A stretch of DNA of 64,000 nucleotides, from assembly GCA_946811185.2 (NCBI GenBank), contig OX328105.1, forward strand, positions 45,136,845-45,200,844, read 5' to 3'. The position numbers and the translations under genes were made by a program. The stretch is from Hippopus hippopus (taxonomy: Eukaryota; Mollusca; Bivalvia; Cardiida; Cardiidae). How positions within the stretch are numbered: the stretch's first letter is position 1; every line of letters begins with the position of its first letter. Shown one piece after another: positions 56,170 through 64,000 of the stretch. The notes beneath the pieces were generated by a model. It searched no databases, was not told the DNA's origin, and saw nothing but the letters and a program-made list of their open reading frames with translations.

Positions 56170-56460
56170 GTACATTTTTACAAACATGAAAGTTAGCAAC
56201 AAATGCATAGCTGAAATACAAACCGCATCTGGTGGGATTCGAACCCATGCGGACACATATCCTCGTTTTTCGAGGTTTAAAAGACCAATACCATAACCAC
56301 TGAGCTAAAGAGATATCTCCCTAACGCAGTTGTTAGGTATTGTATTTAAATCGGGACGAAGCCATGCATGAAGGAGCGGTTCAAATTCCACCAGATGCGG
56401 TTTGTATTTCAGCTATGCATTTGTTGCAAACTTTCATGTTCGTAAGATGGGGGCTCGTCA
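56170..56460. mobile_element. Foldback element with tRNA-like sequence in its arms
   Basis: The arms 56185-56245 and 56378-56447 are inverted copies (AGCTGAAATACAAACCGCAT and CTGGTGGGATTCGAACC, against GGTTCAAATTCCACCAGATG and CGGTTTGTATTTCAGCTATG). On the minus strand the left arm and the loop read like a tRNA: TTAGCTCAGTGGTTATGG (D-arm/A box), GGTCTTTTAAACC (anticodon-arm-like, TTT), the hairpin CCTCGAAAAACGAGG, then GGGTTCGAATCCC (T-arm/B box). The acceptor stem does not pair, so a functional tRNA is unlikely. Confidence 0.65.
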
Positions 56461-56556
56461 GGGAGTGGCCATTGAGCCATTAATCCCATTTGTTGGCCAA
56501 AAACGGACTTTCTGCCTAATAAGGCTTTGAGTCATCAATAAATGTTGGCTTTAAGA

Positions 56557-56620
56557 GGGGGTGTGTTACGGGAGAGAGGGGGTGTGTTACGGGAGAGAGG
56601 GGGTGTGTTACAGGAGACCA
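56557..56620 (+). repeat. Three 21-bp tandem repeats
   Basis: GGGGGTGTGTTACGGGAGAG is repeated three times, the last with an A for a G. Confidence 0.9.
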
Positions 56621-57029
56621 CTCCTTCATGCAGTTGAAACACAAGTCCAAAAAAGGAGTTTTTTTTAACCACATCAAACACCATTCGAGTAACAGATTTT
56701 TAATATCGCAACCAGTTGAATATTCTGTTTATTATGTACCTAATTCATCTTTTGTTTTCTAATTATTATCATGGTATAAAGGACCTGTCATTAAAAATAT
56801 AGTATGCATTTTTGGCAGAAGCAGCTGAGGTATATGACATAAAATGCGAGCAAATGCGGGTAAAACAATGTCATATATCTCTCTGTTTGAAAGGCACACA
56901 TTATTCTCTACCTTTTCATTTCAAAACCAGCCATATCAAATTATACCCTTTTCTACATGACAAATTTTAGTCTCTCCCAAAATCAAAACAGGCCCGGATG
57001 ACACAAAATTGGCACGAAAGAGCTGAGCT

Positions 57030-57245
57030 CTTTACCATGTAACCCCAAGATTTTATGACCCCAAAAAGGAAGCCGTTTGAAAACATTGTGGGAAAAGAAG
57101 TAAATGCTGACAACCACCATTTTCTCCTTATCCACAAAATTTTCTATCTTATCAAATACAGAAGTCATCTGTTCAGCAGCATCTAATGTGTTGTCAGCAA
57201 ATACTTTCAAGTGGTTTACTTCAAAATTTTGTCACTTTTGAACAG
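57030..57245 (+). repeat. MITE-A copy
   Basis: The left end is CTCTTTACCATGTAACCCCA. The palindrome is AAAGAAGTAAATGCTGACAA with CATTTTCTCCTTATCCACAA. The right end is TTGTCACTTTTGAACAGTTAA. Confidence 0.7.
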
Positions 57246-57427
57246 TTAAGTTTTCTCAAAGGAAAGAAAACATTGTGGGAAAAGGAGAAATGCTGGTTAC
57301 CAGCACTTTCTTCTTTCACCACAATATTTCAAAAACTTTCTTCCACTAAAGCTCGCTCTTTTTCCCACATTTTCAAAAGATTTCTCCCTCAAGGTCATAA
57401 AAATACAGGATTGTTAGGTAAAGGTAA
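57242..57427 (-). repeat. MITE-A, shortened copy abutting the previous one
   Basis: It begins at the shared TTAA and contains GGAGAAATGCTGGTTACCAG. It ends AGGATTGTTAGGTAAAGGTA. Confidence 0.7.
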
Positions 57428-57461
57428 GATTTTACTGCATATCTTTTCATTGCTACTTTTT

Positions 57462-58107
57462 TATGGTGGCACAAAAGTGACATGGAAGATATATTTTATA
57501 CTACGTGCGCACGCAGTAGCTAATACGTGCGCACGTAATAAGTAATACGTGCACACGCAGTAGTATTACGTGCGCACGCAGTAGCTAATACGTGCGCACG
57601 TAATAACTAATACGTGCGCACGTAATAACTAATACGTGCGCACGCAGTAGCCAATACATGCGCACGTATTACATATTACGTGCGCACGTAATAATCCACC
57701 AATCAGAATCATGAACGGAAGCCATTGTTTCAAGATGGAAGTGGAAGATAGACATTTATTGATTCGTGATAAACTGATTGGTCGATTATTACGTGCACAC
57801 GTAATAGTTATTATGTGCGCACGTATTAGTTAATACGTGCGCACGTATTAGCTACTGCGTGCGCACGTACTAGCTACTGCGTGCGCACGTAATAACTATT
57901 ACGTGCGCACGTATTAGCTAATACGTGCGCACGCAATAGTATTACGTGCGCACATATTAGTTATTACGTGCGCACGTATTAGCTACTGCGTGCGCACGTA
58001 ATACTACTGCGTGGGCACGTATTACTTATTACATGCGCACGTATTAGCTACTGCGTGCGCGCGCACGTAGTATAAAATATATCTTCCATGTCACTTTTGT
58101 GCCACCG
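57462..58107. mobile_element. 646-bp palindromic element packed with GTGCGCAC
   Basis: The terminal arms (left GGTGGCACAAAAGTGACATG ... TATACTACGTGCGCACG) are exact inverted copies for about 50 bp. Beyond that both sides carry tandem ACGTGCGCACGTAATA / ACTAATACGTGCGCACG units, about 25 GTGCGCAC cores in all, up to a unique centre at about 57697-57785. An 8-bp direct repeat, TACTTTTT, flanks the element (57454-57461 and 58108-58115), which suggests a hAT-type MITE. The alternating purine-pyrimidine cores are also strong Z-DNA and cruciform candidates. No coding is present. Confidence 0.8.
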
Positions 58108-58289
58108 TACTTTTTACTAAAGCAGAGAGCTAGAAATCCTAGGTTGAGAGCAGTATGGGGGAAAAATTTTTCCCGTAAACATTCTAAAACTTTATCACTG
58201 CTGGTGATATCATCACTAGTGGTGTTAATCACTGTGAAAGAGTGCAAAACTAATACACTTAAAAATTTAATACCATTAATTCACTGATG

Positions 58290-58745
58290 GAACATAATGA
58301 AAGATTTTAATTTTCAGAAAATACTAAAACCTGAATATGGTGAGTGAAGGGAAAAAATTTGGAATCAATGGCCTTCAACTCCTTCATTGCCAAGGGAAAA
58401 AAAAACAAGTTATTTTAGTTTTAAAAGCAGAGTTCCACTGCATTCAAAGATGATTTTGACCACAGATTAGTACCAGGTAACTGATTGTATAGATCCAAGA
58501 TCAGACAGCATGTTCTATGCAGTCTGACCTTGATATATGTCATTCACAAAATTGATTATCTGGCCACTGGTATTCATGGAGTTATTTACTATGTTTCAGA
58601 TTTTTGTTGTTAGTAGCTCACAAAGTTGTTTTTTGTTCATGTGCATATTTAAGTCTAACCCAGATTTATCAATAGAGTTGATTCATCTTTATGAAAGGGT
58701 TTAAGTCATCACAAATATGTACAGTTGAAGATTTGTCATTATTCT
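58290..58745. other. Unassigned, with a MITE-B-like hairpin
   Basis: A hairpin lies near 58495-58540 (AAGATCAGACAGCATGTTCT with GCAGTCTGACCTTGA). Nothing else was found. Confidence 0.5.
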
Positions 58746-58747
58746 TA

Positions 58748-58975
58748 AACTTCTTACCACACCTCATATTTTCATACTTGTCCAAATTTAAAGAAGTTGC
58801 AGACAACAAAGATATTATGGCTCAAAAGATGGAAAACGCTTTTCAAAGGGTAGAAAACATAGTGGGAAAAGGAGAAAATGCTGGTTACCACCATTTTCTG
58901 CTTTTCCCAAAATGTTTTGGAAAGGCTTTTGCCATGATGTCTTTAAAACTCAGGATTGTGTGGCTGAGATTATAT
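58748..58975 (-). repeat. MITE-A copy
   Basis: The left end is CTTCTTACCACACCTCATAT. The palindrome is GAAAATGCTGGTTACCACCA. The right end is CAGGATTGTGTGGCTGAGAT. Confidence 0.75.
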
Positions 58976-59025
58976 ACACCAGTACACATGTGTTCACATA
59001 CTAAACCTAAGTTCATGTTGATTAT

Positions 59026-59294
59026 AGGCTGTAAGAATTGACCTGGCAGGACTTAGCTAACCTTTGACATTAGTTCACCACTTTCGAGCTAGTTTGTAAT
59101 TGTTCGTTATACATCTACATGAATACATGCACCATAGCAGTACTTTATCAATGCTTTACTTTATGGAATATGGCTACTCAGAATGATTTCTGAATCCCCT
59201 ATCTTACCTCAATCTAAAAGGCAGTTGCACATGTGCCAACAAGTGTTGCTCATGATCATATAGCTCCACCCTACCAGGTCAGTTCTTACAGCCT
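59026..59294. repeat. MITE with about 26-bp inverted ends
   Basis: The ends are TAGGCTGTAAGAATTGACCT and AGGTCAGTTCTTACAGCCTA, inverted with few changes, with TA on both sides. It is 269 bp and appears only once in the window. Confidence 0.7.
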
Positions 59295-59364
59295 ATAACC
59301 CTTGTGAAATTATGTTTTCTGTTGCAAAGTTTTTGGTTGAAGGTGTGTTTGGTGAGTTTGAACC

Positions 59365-59530
59365 CTTTATTACACAATGCCATGATTTTATCCTGAGGTA
59401 GAAGGCTTTTGAAACGCTCTGTGGAAAGTGAAAAAATGTTGTCTTATTTCCGACAATATTTTGTGGTGCTCTGTTTGTTGGTTTGGATTTAACTCCCATC
59501 TTTAGGAGAATACATACTTTGTATTCCACT
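59365..59530 (+). repeat. MITE-A, degenerate copy
   Basis: CCCTTTATTACACAATGCCA and GAAGGCTTTTGAAACGCTCT identify the left half. The rest is eroded. Confidence 0.5.
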
Positions 59531-59754
59531 TTTCACCTTCTTGCAGGTGTTAGATTATGGCAGCTTTGTGGGAGAAAAGGAGTAATAGATCTTTCTGTTG
59601 ATATTGATTTACAGGTCTAATCAGCCAACCCTTGAGCTGAGACAAAGTTAGAGTTTATGATTGATGGACTATCTCTGTAGAATGCTGAATTTTACAAACT
59701 AATTTTGTGACAGTTGTAAGATGCAGAGAGCATTATGTGGTAATTGCCAATGGA

Positions 59755-60010
59755 CGAGTTTTTTTTTCACCATCAAACCCCATTTGAATGACAGATTTTT
59801 AATATCACACACAACCAGTTGATTATCCTATTTATTATAATCCTAACTCACCCTTTTTTATTCTAGAATAATTATCATGAATGGTACAAATGAGCATTAT
59901 TTGAGAAAAATAGTTCCAGCAAACATTCTAAAACTATATCGTCACTAGTGCTGATACCATATTTACCATCACTTGTGTTAATTCATTGTGAAACCGCTGT
60001 TATTGACTGA
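59755..60010 (+). repeat. Repeat family E, copy 2 (uninterrupted)
   Basis: It is continuous from CATCAAACCCCATTTGAATG to GTGTTAATTCATTGTGAAA and serves as the empty-site reference for the split copy at 56640/58155. Confidence 0.65.
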
Positions 60011-60640
60011 TAAGAACATAATAAATGTCGTCATCTAGTTAAACCAGCTGATCAATCAAGCTATAAACCTATGTGAACTAGTCCATCAGACAAGAACAAT
60101 GATTTATTCAATAGATTTTTATGCACAATTGTTTTGTCAGACTTTATTTATTGAAGTTTAATATGAAATAAAATCTTTGAAATTCCTAACAAATACTGTG
60201 ACCCATATCCTGTTGTAAGCATCATACAAAACAAGCAACAGAAAAAGTTATTGTCATGGACAGCCACTTTTCTTTCTGCATCCTTTAATTCTTGGTGAAC
60301 AGTTTTAGAGAAATGTTTCATGCAATAAGTTTGTAGACAAATGATCTACACTCCTTTTATTGTTACCAATACATGGCAAGAAAGGTTGCTAGGTTGTTTC
60401 CTTATTTTCATACATTTCAGAGCTGCATGTTCATTTGAAGAATCGACAGACTCACTTGACATACCCTGATGACAAAGGTGCCACAACATAACATATCTGT
60501 TGACAATATGACATTAAGCAGTTACTTAATCACTTCAAACTGGTTTTCACTCAGATAGATACTAGAGATGTGAATGAAATTACAAATTTTATTTTTCTAA
60601 TGTTGTTTAATGTAATCATGATTAGTCACACTCGGTCTCT
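60011..60640. other. Mostly unassigned; weak exon candidate at 60421-60478
   Basis: A good acceptor (CCTTATTTTCATACATTTCAG) ends at 60420. The phase 1 reading that follows is LHVHLKNRQTHLTYPDDK, leaving in phase 1 at AAAG|GTGCCA or stopping at TAA a few codons later. This fits the phase of the gene upstream but is far too short to trust. An AATAAA-like word (GAAATAAAATC) lies at about 60168. Confidence 0.2.
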
Positions 60641-60644
60641 GTCT

Positions 60645-60850
60645 AACCCATTACCAAACAACAAAATTTGGGACCTTCCTAAATCCAAAGCATTTGCAGA
60701 TGACTAATCAAACATTGCTCAAATGGTGGAAATCATCTTTGAAAGAGGAGAAAACATTGTGACAAATGACAGAATGCTGGTTACCAGCATTTTTTACCTT
60801 TCCATATTATTAGAAGCCCCCATCTTCAGGGTCGTATGAAAGGGTGAAAC
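60645..60850 (-). repeat. MITE-A copy
   Basis: The left end is AACCCATTACCAAACAACAA. The palindrome is ACAGAATGCTGGTTACCAGC. The right end is missing after TTCAGGGTCGTATGAAAG. Confidence 0.7.
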
Positions 60851-61207
60851 ATTCTTATTGAAGACAATGTTTCAGCATGTTCAACTAAAGCTTCATCTTA
60901 TTGTTGTTAATAGTTTAAAATTTAGTTGTTTGTTAACTTGTTCACTTTAATTCAAACTTTACATGCTTGGGAACAGAGTCTACAAAATTGTTTTAGTATT
61001 CCATTTATAATTCTAAATAGCTATGAAAATTTTTTTTTTTGTACAAGCTAAGGCTTCATGTTGGACAAAAAAAATGAGTTGGTATTCACCAACCATACTT
61101 AAGAATATATTCTGTCTGAATAATTCTTTAGATTAGAAAGTAACACAACTTCTGATTGTCTAAACCATTTGATGACCGTTGTTTCGACTAAGACTGCGTA
61201 TATGCTT

Positions 61208-61315
61208 AACTCTTTGCCAAAAAGCAAAATTTCAGACCTGTCCAAATTGAAAGCAATTGCAAACAAGTTTCACTGTTTTCTGAGAGACAATTTCAATCAG
61301 AGACATCCTGCATTT
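61208..61315 (-). repeat. MITE-A, left end only
   Basis: TTAACTCTTTGCCAAAAAGC and CCTGTCCAAATTGAAAGCAA are followed by eroded sequence up to a MITE-C. Confidence 0.6.
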
Positions 61316-61324
61316 CAAAACAAA

Positions 61325-61583
61325 TGAACTATGCTTTGTGTAAAGGGGTTTTACTGCATAATGCAAAAAGTATTGACTGAGGTCAGCCTGCGCAGGCTGA
61401 CCTGTGTCCATACTGTTTGCTTTTGGTAAATTCTGTAGGTCCAACGACCATTCTATCCCAGAATTCAGCTGGTTGGTACTCAAAATGAATGTTATGGATT
61501 CATAATTACCTATATGTGATGATTCGCTTGGTATAACGCATTTAGGAGCCACGTTAAACCCCTTCTCTTCAGAGCATGGCTCA
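61325..61583 (+). repeat. MITE-C copy
   Basis: The ends are TGAACTATGCTTTGTGTAAA and CTTCAGAGCATGGCTCAG. The inner perfect palindrome AGGTCAGCCTGCGCAGGCTG continues ACCT. Confidence 0.8.
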
Positions 61584-61609
61584 GATTTAATTGTTTGCAT
61601 ACAACTTTT

Positions 61610-61740
61610 TCAACCCTTAGGCTTCTAAGCACAACTATAGGACCTTTTGGGGGCAGTGTAGGTTAAAGTCAGACAGCACAGAATGACAGTCTGGTCTTGG
61701 ATCTATGCTGTCCCAGAAGGAGATACCCGCCTCCCTTTAA
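61610..61740. repeat. MITE-B-like repeat
   Basis: The stretch AGTCAGACAGCACAGAATGA with CAGTCTGGTCTTGGATCTAT resembles the hairpin of MITE-B. The ends are unclear. Confidence 0.45.
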
Positions 61741-61793
61741 AATAGCAATAATTTGGTTCGTACAATTGGCTTTCAAGTTTCATTTCACTTTTT

Positions 61794-63433
61794 AGCTCAC
61801 CTGAACACAAAGTGCTCATGGTGAGCTTTTGTGATCATGCTGTGTCCGTCGTCCTTCGTCAACTTTTACCTTGTGAACACTCTAGAGGCCACATTTTCAG
61901 TCCGATACTCATGAAACTTGGTCAGAATGTTTGTCTTGATGATATCTCAGACGAGTTTGAGAACGGGTCATGTCGAGTCAAAAACTAGGTCACTAGGTCA
62001 AATCTTAGGTCACTAGGTCAAATCCTAGGTCACTAGGTCAGATCTTAGAAAAACCTTGTGTACACTCTAGAGGCCACATTTTCAGTCCAAAACTCTTGAA
62101 AGTTGGTCAGAATGTTTGTCTTGATAATATTTTGGACGAGTTCGAAAATGGGTCATGTTGGGTCAAAAACTAGGTCACTAGGGCAAATCTTAGAAAAACC
62201 TTGTGTATGCTCTAGAGGCCATATTTACAGTCCAAAACTCTTGAAAGTTGGTCAGAATGTTTGTCTTGATGATATCGCAGACAAGTTCAAAAATGGGTCA
62301 TGTCGGGTCAAAAACTAGGTCACTAGGGCAAATCTTAGAAAAACCTTGTGTACGCTCTAGAGGCCATATTTTCAGTCCAATGCTCTTGAAAGTTTGTCAG
62401 AATGTTTGTCTTGATGATATCTCAGATGAGTTCGAAAATGGGTTTTGCCGGGTCAAAAACTAGGTCACTAGATCAAATCTTAGAAAAACCTTGTGTATGC
62501 TCTAGAGGCCATATTTTCAGTCCAAAACTCTTGAAAATTGGTCAGAATGTTTGTCTTGATCTTGGACGAGTTCGAAAATGGGTCAGGTCAGGTCAAAAAC
62601 TTGGTCACTAGGGCAAATCTTAGAAAAACTTTGTGTACACTCTAGAGGCCATATTTTCAGTCCAAAACTCTTGAAAGTTGGTCAGAATGTTTGTCTTGAT
62701 GATATCTTGGATGAATCCCAAAATGGGTCATGTCGAGTCAAAAACTATGTCACTAGGTCAAATCTTAGAAAAACCTTGTATACACTCTAGAGGCCACATT
62801 TTCAGTCCAAAACTCTTGAAAGTTGGTCAGAATGTTTGTCTTGATGATATCTCGGACGAGTTAAAAAATGGGTCATGTCGGGTCAAATCTAGTTCACTAG
62901 GTCAAATCATAGAAAAACCTTGTGTATGCTCTAGAGGCCATATTTTCAGTCCAAAACTCTTGAAAGTTGGTCAGAATGTTTGTCTTGATAATATCTCAGA
63001 TGAGTTTGAAAATGGGTCATGTCAGGTCAAAAACTAGTTCACAAAATCAAATCATAGAAAAACCTTGTATACGCTCTAGAGGTCACATTTTTAGTCCAGT
63101 ACTCTTGAAAATTGGTCAGAATGTTTGGCTTGATGATATCTCAGATGAGTGCGAAAATGGATCATGTTGGATAAAAAACTAGGTCACTAGGTCAAATCTT
63201 TGAAAAACCTTGTGTTTGCTCTAGAGGCCACATTTTTAGTCCAATACTCTTGAAAATTGGTCTTGATGATATCTTGGATGAGTTTGAAAATTGGTCATGT
63301 CGGGTCGAAAACTAGATCACAAGCTCAAATCTTAGAAAAACCTTGTGTGCACTTTTGAAAGAGATTTAAAATGGATCATGTTTGGTCAAAAGGCTCAGGT
63401 GAGCGACTTCAGGGCCATCATGGCCCTCTTGTT
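61794..63433 (+). mobile_element. Helentron/HINE-like element, youngest-looking array
   Basis: The 5' hairpin is AGCTCACCTGAACACAAAGT with GCTCATGGTGAGCT. About ten 145-bp monomers are more alike than in the other elements. A local expansion of TAGGTCACTAGGTCAAATC lies at 61986-62047 (three steps). The end is GGCTCAGGTGAGCGACTTCA, GGGCCATCATGGCCC, CTCTTGTT. The chain of overlapping short open frames here comes from the array, because 145 is not a multiple of three. Confidence 0.85.
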
Positions 63434-63448
63434 TAGTGGGTTAAGGGC

Positions 63449-63676
63449 TTAACTCTTTACCAAACGACAAATTTTAGACTCACTCCAAACTGAGAGCACT
63501 TTCAGACAAAAAAGAAAACGTAACTCAAAAACAGAAATTTGTTTTCAGCAGGGTAGAAAGCATTGTGGGAAAGGGAGAAAATGCTGGTGACCAGTATTTT
63601 CTCCTTTTCCCACAATGTTTTCAAAAGGCTTCTATCTCTGGGTCTTAAAACCAAGGATTATTTGGTAAAGGGTTAA
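63449..63676 (-). repeat. MITE-A copy, well preserved
   Basis: The ends are TTAACTCTTTACCAAACGAC and GGATTATTTGGTAAAGGGTT. It shares its terminal TTAA (63673-63676) with the next copy. Confidence 0.85.
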
Positions 63677-63900
63677 TACTTTACCACACAGTTCGACTTT
63701 TAACGACCCTGAGAAAACAGCTTTTTTAAACATTTTGGGTGAAGGAGAAAATGCTGGTAACCAGCATTTTCTCCTTTTTCCAAATTGTTTTTAATCCTTG
63801 CCAAAACAGAATTGAATTTTTCAGTGACATATTTTTTTGTCGTCTACAAATGCTTTCAATATGGACCAGTCTTAAATTTTGTCATTTGGTAAAAACTTAA
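63673..63900 (+). repeat. MITE-A copy abutting the previous one
   Basis: The left end is TTAATACTTTACCACACAGT. The palindrome is GAAAATGCTGGTAACCAGCA. The right end is GTCATTTGGTAAAAACTTAA. Confidence 0.8.
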
Positions 63901-64000
63901 ATGGGCCATAATAGCCTGGCTGTCTAACAGAATTTCATTGAATATTCTTTTATTAGACTGCAAAGAAATTCCTTGCGATCTGATTGGATAATATGCCCCG

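Larger units (their letters stand above)
56640..58260 (+). repeat. Repeat family E, copy 1, split
   Basis: Bases 56640-56790 (CAGATTTTTAATATCGCAAC, AATTATTATCATGGTATAAA) and 58155-58260 (AAACATTCTAAAACTTTATC, GGTGTTAATCACTGTGAAA) match, in order, a single continuous stretch at 59755-60010. About 1.36 kb of younger insertions separates them. Confidence 0.65.

Noticed and set aside
56220..56305. Functional minus-strand tRNA-Lys
   Set aside because: The acceptor stem does not pair, and extra hairpin sequence sits between the anticodon arm and the T arm.
63957..64000. Exon at the right edge (acceptor TTCTTTTATTAG, reading CKEIPCDLIG)
   Set aside because: The phase-compatible frame stops after eleven codons and the window ends, so nothing can be supported.

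Overview
This window looks like animal nuclear DNA, most likely from a bivalve mollusc or another lophotrochozoan. It is AT-rich and has almost no long open reading frames. It is crowded with elements that resemble known bivalve repeats: Helentron/HINE ('pearl'-like) elements with tandem-repeat cores and (ACGG/GTCC)-type simple-sequence heads, tRNA-derived SINEs, and several families of small inverted-repeat elements (MITEs). There is no sign of prokaryotic gene structure. The species assignment is inference.

Only one host gene can be argued for, on the + strand. It has three candidate coding exons: 3900-3998 (start codon plus signal peptide), 20670-20966 (99 codons, five N-glycosylation sequons, four cysteines) and 29697-29855 (53 codons, two cysteines). 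All three splice in phase 1. The two inner exons are phase 1-1 symmetric and share a short Ig-like pattern, as expected of a secreted or membrane glycoprotein built from extracellular modules. The introns are about 16.7 and 8.7 kb and consist largely of transposable elements. The rest of the gene is not clearly visible; a weak further exon is noted near 60421.

Layout. 0-4 kb: MITE-A copies, a Helentron 3' end, a SINE and exon 1. 4-13 kb: three Helentrons with 145-bp tandem arrays, two of them sitting inside MITE-A copies, the third carrying a further element pair with about twelve 163-bp units. 13-16.4 kb: a complete but dead mariner (13473-14772) and a pogo-like element (14851-16388). 16.7-23.2 kb: more Helentrons, SINE duplications and exon 2. 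23.2-29.2 kb: a foldback MITE followed by a 5.7-kb segment bounded by perfect 42-bp inverted repeats. 29.2-44 kb: exon 3, dense MITEs of at least four families, a Mutator-like element (34065-35481) and a Helentron (37141-38408) inside a MITE. 44.4-50.8 kb: a Helentron inside a MITE, itself holding a 2.4-kb hAT-like element. 51-56 kb: MITEs, a deleted mariner and tandem arrays. 56-60 kb: a tRNA-like foldback, and a 646-bp palindromic element packed with GTGCGCAC. 60-64 kb: MITEs and a last Helentron array.

The most striking points are: repeated insertion of Helentrons into the T-rich arm of one MITE family; the same + orientation of every Helentron-like element seen; a nuclear-receptor DR2 motif in most array monomers; and a set of previously unassigned inverted-repeat elements with clear target-site duplications.
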